Of a DNA stretch of 5,568 nt, positions 1-4,964 are shown piece by piece; the first letter of the stretch is position 1; the number at the start of each line of letters is the position of its first letter. The notes under the pieces were generated by a model that was given only the letters and a program-made list of their open reading frames with translations, was not told the DNA's origin and did not search any database. Origin of the DNA: Bacillota bacterium. GTDB taxonomy: Bacteria > Bacillota > Dethiobacteria > DTU022. The stretch is taken from contig JAAZHP010000203.1 in NCBI GenBank assembly GCA_012510625.1, positions 1 to 5,568 of the forward strand, in the 5' to 3' direction. The translations under genes were made by a program, and so were the position numbers.

Positions 1-20
1 CACACCGCTCCTCTACCGGA

Positions 21-1256
21 TTAACGGGTTTTCCCCGGGCTAATTACCACACCCGGGCGGGTGAGGTTAAATTTCACCCGGACTTCCACCACCAGCCCGG
101 ACAAGATCTCCTCCCAGCGACCCTCGATCTCCCGCCACAGCCGGGGCTCTTTGCGGTAAAAGAGATTGCCCAGGCCCAGGAAATCGGACTTAAGCTCCCG
201 GCTCAGGCTAAGCATTGATTCGATGCGGTCGCGTATTGTCTGGGCGCAGGCGCGTTCAATGCGCTTGATCAGTTCTGTCTCCACGTCCAGATTATGTTCA
301 TGGCGGCAGCTGACATCTTCAGTCCGGCCGTCTGCCATGACCTCGATGATTACTTTTAAGTCTTGCCCGCCGGCTGCCGGGCGCATGCTACTCTTGACCG
401 AGAAAATCTCGATCGAAAAATACCCCCCCTCGTGATCCGGGCATGGTACGGGGAAATTAAACCGGATTCCCCGGCCGGTGGCATAATGCCAGCCTCTGAC
501 CTGGTTAAGGTCGGCCCAGCCGACCATGCGATCGCCGCGGAACACGGCCGCCCCGCCGATCTGCGCCGGGGGAGCTTGCCCCGTTTCACTTCCACCGCCC
601 GCCCCTCCGGAGCCCTGTCCCGCCGCCCCTTCTTCTAAAACCTCGATCTTGCCGATGATCATCTCGACGCCCGGCTGCCCCAGGGTGCTGTAAAGCTCGT
701 AAAACAGCATTAGCGGGAAGACGGCGAGATCGAACTGTGTAGTGACGATCAACCGGTCCAGCCCCCGGGCCCCGGACTCTTCCAGGGGAAACTGGGCCTC
801 CATCAGGCGCCGCAGGTTGCCCTCCACGACCGCGGGGGTCATGACCGGCCGAAACTGGCGCTCCCGCGCCACCAGGTCCAGGATCTCGCCGATGCCCCGC
901 CGGGCCAGCTTTTCGGAGAAGAGAAGGACCCGGTTGTGAGCCCAAAAAAACTCCCGGCTGGTACCCATGGCCAAACTTTGCAGCGCCTCATAGGGGGTCT
1001 GGCCGAAGGCCGAGACCGTCCAGAAAGACGGGCCGCCCCCTCCGCCCCCCCCGCCGTTGTTTGCGTCCTGGCCTCCGCCCATGACGATCGGGTTGGCCAC
1101 CTGGACAATGACATGGTAGAGCCCCCGCGCTTCGTCATAGTCGAAAGCCGTAGCCAGGACAAGACCCAAAAGCTCCGGGGCGCGCCGGTTCCAGCAGCCG
1201 GGCGCGGCCAGCAAGGAGATAATCAGCAGTACTGCCAGCAGGATTCTAGGGCGCAC
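21..1256 (-). CDS. gerC: Ger(x)C-family spore germination lipoprotein
   Basis: This is the lipoprotein (C) subunit of a GerA-type nutrient germinant receptor, expected on the outer face of the spore inner membrane. The 411-residue protein starts with a basic tip and a hydrophobic signal (about residues 4-19), then APGC with the lipidated cysteine at 21. The lipobox is slightly atypical, with Ala at -3 and Pro at -2. The following CWNRRAPELLGLVLATAFDYD matches the family signature after the lipid Cys (GCW.RRE...LG...G.D.D). The C-terminal third has the usual charged helix region and ends with a beta-type EVRVKFNLTRPG. Two low-complexity inserts stand out: eight consecutive Gly at 68-75 and a Gly/Ser-rich stretch at about 210-224. 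The GTG start is chosen because it places the signal peptide and lipobox correctly and has GGGAGG 10 bases upstream. The gene overlaps gerB by 11 bp and is last in the operon. The family call is secure; the germinant cannot be told from sequence. Confidence 0.95.
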   Translation of the reverse strand: MRPRILLAVLLIISLLAAPGCWNRRAPELLGLVLATAFDYDEARGLYHVIVQVANPIVMGGGQDANNGGGGGGGGPSFWTVSAFGQTPYEALQSLAMGTSREFFWAHNRVLLFSEKLARRGIGEILDLVARERQFRPVMTPAVVEGNLRRLMEAQFPLEESGARGLDRLIVTTQFDLAVFPLMLFYELYSTLGQPGVEMIIGKIEVLEEGAAGQGSGGAGGGSETGQAPPAQIGGAAVFRGDRMVGWADLNQVRGWHYATGRGIRFNFPVPCPDHEGGYFSIEIFSVKSSMRPAAGGQDLKVIIEVMADGRTEDVSCRHEHNLDVETELIKRIERACAQTIRDRIESMLSLSRELKSDFLGLGNLFYRKEPRLWREIEGRWEEILSGLVVEVRVKFNLTRPGVVISPGKTR

Positions 1257-2361
1257 CGGGCTTCAACCTCCCGGCCAGGGCGCGGATCCCGTAGGCCAGC
1301 CAGAGGATCCCATTGGGCACCAGGACAAAGCCGAAGGCCAGGGGGACGGCGATGCCCGGCTGGAAGATGGTCTTTAGCTGGAAAAAATCACTGTATCCGT
1401 GCACTGCCAGGGTAATCCAGATCACCGCCATCGGCCCGACGAGGATGCGGTAGCTTTTCAGGCCGAGCACCTGGGAGAGCCCCTTGGCCCCGCAGTAGAG
1501 GAATACGGCCTGGGCGATAAAGTGGCCTAAGCCCCAGGCGAACATGGCCAGCACCTCGATCCGTTCCAGGAATTCGCCGATCCGCAGCGAGCGCACCAGT
1601 GACAGGAAAGGGAAAGCAATCCGCGCCGCCACCTGGGGTCCGAGGACGGCCGTGGTCGCCACCGTCACGAGCACGAGCAGGAAGGAGGTAAACGCCAGGG
1701 CGTTCAGGGCGGTGCGCAGGGCCCGCTTCGGTTCTGTCAGCTCCGGGACCAGGATCGCCAGGACCAGGAACTGGGAGATTACCGCGATCGGGGTGGCGGT
1801 GCCGCGCAGCACCGGCCCCGCCCCCCGGGCCAGGACCGGCTCCAGGTTGTCCAGATGCTGCTGCAACTGGGGCACGGCAATGAACAGGCTGGCAAAGACC
1901 GTGAACAGAAAGATGGGGAAAAAAAGGTCCGCCGCGCGGCCAAGCGGCTCGATACCGGCGTAGACGGCCAGGGCGGCGGCGAAACCCATGGTGCCGATGC
2001 CAAAGACCAGGGGGGTCTCGGTAATAAAGAGGGTAGTCAGCGCCTCGGCGTAGATGCGTAATTCGGCGGAGGACATAAACAGGAATGCTCCCAGCGGTAA
2101 CAGGCTCAACGCCTTGCCCGGCCACTTGCCCAGCAGCTTCTGGCTGTACTGCACCATTGTTTCGTTGGGGAAGCGGACAGCCAGCCCCCCGATGGCGATT
2201 ACCAGCAGTGCTCCCCCAAAAAAGGAGAGGATCGCCGAGATCCAGGCGTCTTGCAGGGCGTCGGCGCTGGTCACTACCGGCAGAAATGCGATCTTCAAAG
2301 TGGAGCGGGCCAGAAAAAGGATGAAGAAAAGCTGGCGATTGGCGATCTTCTCCACGGCCAT
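1246..2361 (-). CDS. gerB: GerB-type spore germination permease (APC superfamily)
   Basis: This is the B subunit of a GerA-type germinant receptor. It is an integral membrane protein of the spore inner membrane, related to amino-acid/polyamine/organocation transporters and thought to form the germinant-binding pocket. The 371 residues match the usual length for the family. The protein is hydrophobic throughout, with about ten predicted membrane segments, the first near residues 10-30 after the short polar start MAVEKIANRQ. Recognisable family features are the YAGIEPLGRAADLFFPIF region (about 134-151) and FPFLSLVRSLRIGEFLERIE (about 250-269). The ATG is immediately after the gerA stop codon (TAG-ATG), with a strong purine-rich Shine-Dalgarno in the gerA tail. 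The end overlaps gerC by 11 bp. The reading frame is intact. The family is clear; the ligand is not predictable here. Confidence 0.95.
   Translation of the reverse strand: MAVEKIANRQLFFILFLARSTLKIAFLPVVTSADALQDAWISAILSFFGGALLVIAIGGLAVRFPNETMVQYSQKLLGKWPGKALSLLPLGAFLFMSSAELRIYAEALTTLFITETPLVFGIGTMGFAAALAVYAGIEPLGRAADLFFPIFLFTVFASLFIAVPQLQQHLDNLEPVLARGAGPVLRGTATPIAVISQFLVLAILVPELTEPKRALRTALNALAFTSFLLVLVTVATTAVLGPQVAARIAFPFLSLVRSLRIGEFLERIEVLAMFAWGLGHFIAQAVFLYCGAKGLSQVLGLKSYRILVGPMAVIWITLAVHGYSDFFQLKTIFQPGIAVPLAFGFVLVPNGILWLAYGIRALAGRLKPGAP
1267..1272 (-). promoter_or_regulatory. Ribosome binding site of gerC, inside gerB
   Basis: GGGAGG on the minus strand, 10 bases before the GTG start at 1256. 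It lies within the last codons of gerB and supports the GTG start and translational coupling across the 11-bp gerB/gerC overlap. Confidence 0.6.
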
Positions 2362-3983
2362 CTACCCTTCCTCCTCCCCTTCGCCTGGGTCCTTTCCCTC
2401 GTAGGGGGCCTGTCCCGGCGGGATGCGCTGCGGCTCGCGCTGCCCGAGAAGCTTTGGCCGTTCGCGCATGCCCCACCACCAGGTCCGCACCAGGTTGTCT
2501 TTCATATCCTGCCAGATTAGCGGGGCCAGGGGGTTGAGATAGGGGTAGCCGAAAGAACGCAGGCTGCAGAGGTGCATCACCGTCAGCAAGATGATGAACT
2601 GGACGCCGAAAAGGCCGAAGACGGCACCCATAATAGTGTAGGTAAACCGGAGGATGCGGAAGGAGATCCCCAGGCTGAACGCGGGGGCGGTAAAGCCGGC
2701 GATGGCGGTCAGCGCGATCACAATCACCACCGCCGGGGAGACCATCCCGGCGCGGATGGCGGCGTCGCCGAGGATCAGGGCGCCGACAATGCTGATCGCC
2801 GGGCCGATCGCCGCCGGCAGGCGCACCCCCGCCTCGCGCAGTATTTCGAACAACGCATCCAGCAGCAGCACTTCCGCGATCACCGGGAAGGGCACTCCTT
2901 CCCGGGAAGCGGTGATGCGCAGCAGCAGCGTTGTCGGCAGCAGCTCCTGGTGGAAGTTGATCACGGCCACGTAGAACCCGGGCAGGAGCAGCGATATCAG
3001 CAGGGAGACATAGCGCAGGAGCCGGATCAGGGAGCCGATCGGGGGCGGCTCGTAATAGTCGTCCGGGGCCTGCATGAGCACGGACAGTTCTACGGGTACG
3101 ATCAACGTTTGAAGGGTGCCGTCAACGAAGATAGCCACCCTCCCCTGCAGGAGATATGCCGCCACTTTATCCGGTCGCTCGGTGCGCAGGGTCAGGGGGA
3201 ATACGGTGTACGGGGTGTCGGCGATGAAATCTTCCACGTAGCCGCTCTCCAGGACGCTGTCAATTTTAATCCGTCGCAGGCGGTCGCGCACCTCCCGCAC
3301 CAGCTTCTCCCGGGCCAGCCCCTTGATATAGGCGAAGACTACCTCCGTCTTGGTCAGTTCGCCCACGGTCAGGCTTTCCATCCACAGCTGGGGGATGCGG
3401 ATGCGCCGCCGGATCAGGGAGGTGTTTATACGCAGGCTTTCGACAAACCCTTCACGCGGGCCGCGCAGGGTTTTTTCGGCGTCCGGTTCGGTGATCGCCC
3501 GGGTCATAAACCCCTTGGCGTCGCACAGCAGCGCCTTGGGATAGCCATTGAAGAGCAGGGCCGCCTTGCCCGCGGCCAGCCCGGCGAAGAGGGCGGAGAT
3601 GTTGTCCGCTTCACGCACCTCCGAAGCGGTGAGCAGCTCTTCCAGGGCGACGGCGGCGATCTGCCCGGCCCGCTCCGGCTCTTTCAGCAGCCGGCTGTCC
3701 ACCATCAGGGTGCGCAGGATTTCCTCTACGACTTTAGCCTCGGTGAGACCGTCCAGGCGCACCAGTGCGGCGGGCGCCTTATCTCCCGCCTTGAAACGGC
3801 GCACTGCGAGATCGTAGCTGGGCCCGGCGTGGCGCTCCAGCAACTGCAGGTTTTTTCCAAATCCTTGCCCAGCTTCGCCTCCCGGGCTTGAACCTCGCGC
3901 ATACTGATATCCGGATTGTTATGCCAGTCGTCGCCGGTAAAGATCTGCCTGCGCTTGAACAGTTTTTGAAACAGCTTAAACAA
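2362..3983 (-). CDS. gerA: GerA-type spore germination protein, apparently frameshifted near codon 44
   Basis: This is the A subunit of the germinant receptor, combining a soluble N-terminal domain with a C-terminal membrane domain. Reading from TTG at 3983 gives MFKLFQKLFKRRQIF through KDLEK, then the frame breaks. The rest (LQLLERHAGPSYDLAVRRFKAG onward) continues one frame over to the stop at 2362. One extra A in the six-A run at 3851-3856 joins them into 540 residues, the normal family size. In repaired numbering, GPREGFVESLR is near 175-185 and VELSVLMQAPDDYYE is near 298-312. Several membrane helices run from about 319 to 470, including LLPGFYVAVINFHQELLPTT. The tail is acidic. A TTG at 3843 opens the long frame (493 residues) but omits the conserved N-terminal segment. 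The TTG at 3983 has AAAGGCGGG five bases upstream. Whether this is a sequencing error, a true pseudogene or slippage cannot be decided here. Confidence 0.9.
2365..2380 (-). promoter_or_regulatory. Ribosome binding site of gerB embedded in the gerA tail
   Basis: The minus strand reads AGGGGAGGAGGAAGGG directly before the gerA stop and gerB ATG. The same bases encode the acidic end of GerA (GEGEEEG), so one sequence serves as coding tail and Shine-Dalgarno. Confidence 0.6.
3851..3856 (-). other. Homopolymer frameshift site in gerA
   Basis: Six A residues on the minus strand, read GAA-AAA-ACC in the upstream frame. A seventh A would give GAA-AAA-AAC-CTG and run on into the family sequence DLEKNLQLLERHAG. 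Without it the upstream frame continues out of register (TCSCWS) and stops at 3726 after 85 residues. The A AAA AAC bases resemble a -1 slippery heptamer, but the zero frame is not in the required phase. Confidence 0.75.
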
Positions 3984-3988
3984 ATTGA

Positions 3989-3997
3989 CCCGCCTTT
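3989..3997 (-). promoter_or_regulatory. Ribosome binding site supporting the TTG start of gerA
   Basis: AAAGGCGGG on the minus strand, five bases before the TTG at 3983. It favours that start over the internal TTG at 3843, whose immediate upstream sequence is coding and lacks a Shine-Dalgarno. Confidence 0.5.
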
Positions 3998-4021
3998 CAT
4001 CCGGAGGCCGGTTGCTACCGT

Positions 4022-4050
4022 TATTCTTTTACGGTCCCGCCAAAATATAC
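4022..4050 (-). promoter_or_regulatory. Possible SigG-type forespore promoter for gerABC
   Basis: On the minus strand GTATA (4046-4050) fits the SigG -35 consensus GHATR. After 17 bases, AAGAATA (4022-4028) matches 5 of 7 positions of the -10 consensus CATWHTA. The inferred start near 4014 leaves a leader of about 30 bases before the gerA TTG. Germinant-receptor operons are known SigG targets in Bacillus, which makes the match plausible. The -10 lacks the usual initial C and the T at position 3. Confidence 0.35.
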
Positions 4051-4081
4051 AATTCAACCAGGGACGGTTCTTGCTTGAATT
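4051..4081. repeat. Short inverted repeat beside the gerA promoter
   Basis: AATTCAA (4051-4057) and TTGAATT (4075-4081) form a 7-bp dyad with a 17-base spacer, directly abutting the proposed -35. It could be an operator. AT-rich dyads of this size also arise by chance. Confidence 0.3.
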
Positions 4082-4194
4082 ATTTCACTTGATTTTTATT
4101 TCGCCGAATCTTGCAAAAGGGGACGGCCCGGGGGCGGCGACTAAATAATTTAATCAGTTTAATCAAGTAATGTACAGCGGAATGGAGGTAGCAA

Positions 4195-4548
4195 GTGATA
4201 AAATTTAACGGGCATTTTGAAACTGGAAAAATCATCAGCGTACTGGTAAAAACGCCGCAGGCGGCCTGGATCAGCCAGGAAAATATTGATTGCCAGTGGG
4301 AGAAGCTGCACTACCCCGGCCGTCCCGATTATCACAAAGCGCTGGCGGAGTACGATTGCTTCATTTTTACTGGCAAGGGATGGCCCGGCGTTCCATCATC
4401 GGATTGGGCGCCCTGTTTAGCACGTATCCGCAAAACTCATTTACATAGACCGGTATATTTATTGCAGGATCGGGAAATTCAAGGCAAGCAGTTTTTCTCC
4501 CATATTTTGAAATTCCGGCAATCTCATGGTGAAGCTGTTCTATCGTGA
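4195..4548 (+). pseudogene. N-terminal remnant of a dimethylargininase/amidinotransferase-like protein
   Basis: A GTG start with GGAGG six bases upstream (4184-4188) opens a 117-residue frame. Residues about 11-57, including KIISVLVKTPQ, AWISQENIDCQWEKL and YPGRPDYHKALAEYD, resemble the N-terminus of dimethylarginine dimethylaminohydrolase/arginine deiminase family enzymes. Those are normally about 250-300 residues and hydrolyse or transfer guanidino groups with a C-terminal catalytic Cys. Resemblance ends near residue 57 (about 4365). The remaining frame from about 4430 to 4548 is antisense to a separate methyltransferase-like fragment, so it is not natural coding. All the catalytic region is missing, and a functional product is unlikely. 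A reading shifted by one base after DCF gives FLLARDG, closer to the family helix, and then stops at 4418, suggesting decay by frameshift too. The family is recalled from motif pattern and is not certain. The frame could alternatively encode an unrelated small protein. Confidence 0.5.
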
Positions 4549-4603
4549 GGATTTTAGAATGATTCCCTTTTTCAGGGAATAGCGACAGCTGCTCCTGTCT
4601 CAT
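4367..4603 (-). pseudogene. N-terminal remnant of a DNA methyltransferase-like protein
   Basis: ATG at 4603, preceded by GAGGGGGAG, opens a 79-residue frame beginning MRQEQLSLFPEK. Residues about 18-58, including LTIEQLHHEIAGISKYG, TACLEFPDP and INIPVYVNEF, resemble the start of a group of DNA methylases. In those, this segment leads into a ...NEFWT.KQR... region followed by the catalytic domain. Here the resemblance stops after VNEF (about 4432), and the frame ends at 4367 without AdoMet-binding or catalytic motifs. Shifting frame after VNEF yields AKQGAQS, which could be a damaged continuation but is too short to rely on. An in-frame TTG at 4627 would add eight residues; the ATG is better placed for ribosome binding. 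It converges on the deiminase-like fragment. The methyltransferase identity is a memory-based match, moderately confident, and no activity is expected. Confidence 0.45.
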
Positions 4604-4740
4604 TTGCTCCCCCTCTCCCCCAGGCAATACGGCACCCGGCGCCGGGCTGTGCCGAAACTAGGCAGGCGCTCCGTCCCCCAGGCCGCCGCCCTGATCACCT
4701 GGTTCAAAAAAGCAGGATTGGCCGATAATCCAGATACCAT
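4604..4740. other. Intergenic stretch without a convincing gene
   Basis: Together with the regulatory stretch that follows, this separates the methylase-like fragment from abfD. A plus-strand frame at 4604-4801 starts with TTG, begins at the Shine-Dalgarno of the opposite-strand fragment, is rich in Arg/Pro and Ala, and has no recognisable motif. I do not call it. The only structure is a 12-bp perfect palindrome, CCCGGCGCCGGG, at 4635-4646, flanked by GGCA and TGCC. Confidence 0.4.
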
Positions 4741-4778
4741 GTGCATGGCTGCACTTTCCGTGCAGTTCTGCACGGAAA
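4741..4778. promoter_or_regulatory. Tandem GTGCA-N4-TGCAC dyads, candidate upstream activator sites
   Basis: Two copies of GTGCA-N4-TGCAC occupy 4741-4754 and 4760-4773, with centres 19 bp (about two helical turns) apart. The second sits in a longer perfect palindrome of 11-bp arms, TTTCCGTGCAG (4755-4765) and CTGCACGGAAA (4768-4778), separated by TT. No T-tract follows, so a terminator is unlikely. The centres lie about 160-180 bp upstream of the start predicted from the sigma-54-like promoter, which is the usual distance for enhancer-binding protein sites. The binding protein is unknown. Confidence 0.5.
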
Positions 4779-4849
4779 TTACACCTCAATTGCCTTCTTA
4801 ATCAGTAAACAGAATCGGAAAAACGGCCACGAAATACACATTTAGCATT

Positions 4850-4887
4850 ACGGCGCTTTATTTTCAGCAACCAAAATAAAGCGCCGT
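4850..4887. repeat. Perfect 15-bp inverted repeat upstream of abfD
   Basis: ACGGCGCTTTATTTT (4850-4864) and AAAATAAAGCGCCGT (4873-4887) are exact reverse complements around the 8-base spacer CAGCAACC. The arms have a GC-rich outer part and an AT-rich inner part. Neither strand has a T-tract after the stem. It lies between the tandem dyads and the sigma-54-like promoter, 14 bp before the -24 element, so it would not be in a transcript from that promoter. It may be a second operator, a barrier to readthrough, or a small mobile-element remnant. Confidence 0.7.
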
Positions 4888-4901
4888 GTTCACAGCCATG
4901 T

Positions 4902-4917
4902 TGGCATTGATCTTGCG
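4902..4917 (+). promoter_or_regulatory. Sigma-54 (-24/-12) type promoter of abfD
   Basis: TGGCATTGATCTTGCG aligns with the sigma-54 consensus TGGCACGNNNNTTGCW. GG (4903-4904) and GC (4915-4916) have the exact 10-base spacing, TGGCA and TTGC are intact, and mismatches are limited to positions 6, 7 and 16. Transcription would start near 4928, giving a leader of about 37 bases. No equally good sigma-70-type hexamer pair with normal spacing is seen in the same stretch. Confidence 0.6.
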
Positions 4918-4948
4918 TTTAGAAATAGCATCCCTATTAATTCTTTGG

Positions 4949-4955
4949 AAAGGAG
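4949..4955 (+). promoter_or_regulatory. Ribosome binding site of abfD
   Basis: AAAGGAG, nine bases before the ATG at 4965. It fixes the start, and the resulting N-terminus (MKTAKEYEESLR) matches the expected family start. Confidence 0.7.
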
Positions 4956-4964
4956 TTTTCAAAC

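Noticed and set aside
1388..2479. Minus-strand 363-residue frame overlapping gerB
   Set aside because: An out-of-frame shadow of gerB: Arg/Gly/Pro-rich with no membrane segments, while the gerB frame gives a clean permease.
3850..3857. Programmed -1 ribosomal frameshift at A AAA AAC in gerA
   Set aside because: The heptamer is present, but the upstream frame reads GAA-AAA-ACC, not the phase needed for tandem slippage (AAA-AAC). No such frameshift is known to me in GerA proteins. An indel explains it more simply.
2572..3891. Long plus-strand open frame (439 residues) opposite gerA
   Set aside because: It is exactly antisense to gerA. It is rich in His, Gln, Gly and Asp, as expected when reading the complement of a GC-rich gene, and has no recognisable domain.
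3888..4148. Plus-strand 86-residue frame across the gerA start region
   Set aside because: Its first third is antisense to the GerA N-terminus and the rest lies over the proposed gerA promoter. There is no recognisable motif.
4635..4646. CCCGGCGCCGGG palindrome as a terminator or operator
   Set aside because: Short GC-only palindromes are common in GC-rich DNA. There is no T-tract, and its position does not fit a promoter.
4604..4801. Plus-strand 65-residue frame starting with TTG
   Set aside because: No ribosome binding site of its own, no family resemblance, and it contains the tandem regulatory dyads. Probably non-coding.
4850..4887. Rho-independent terminator at the 15-bp inverted repeat
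   Set aside because: The stem is strong, but neither strand has a run of T after it, and no gene ends just before it.
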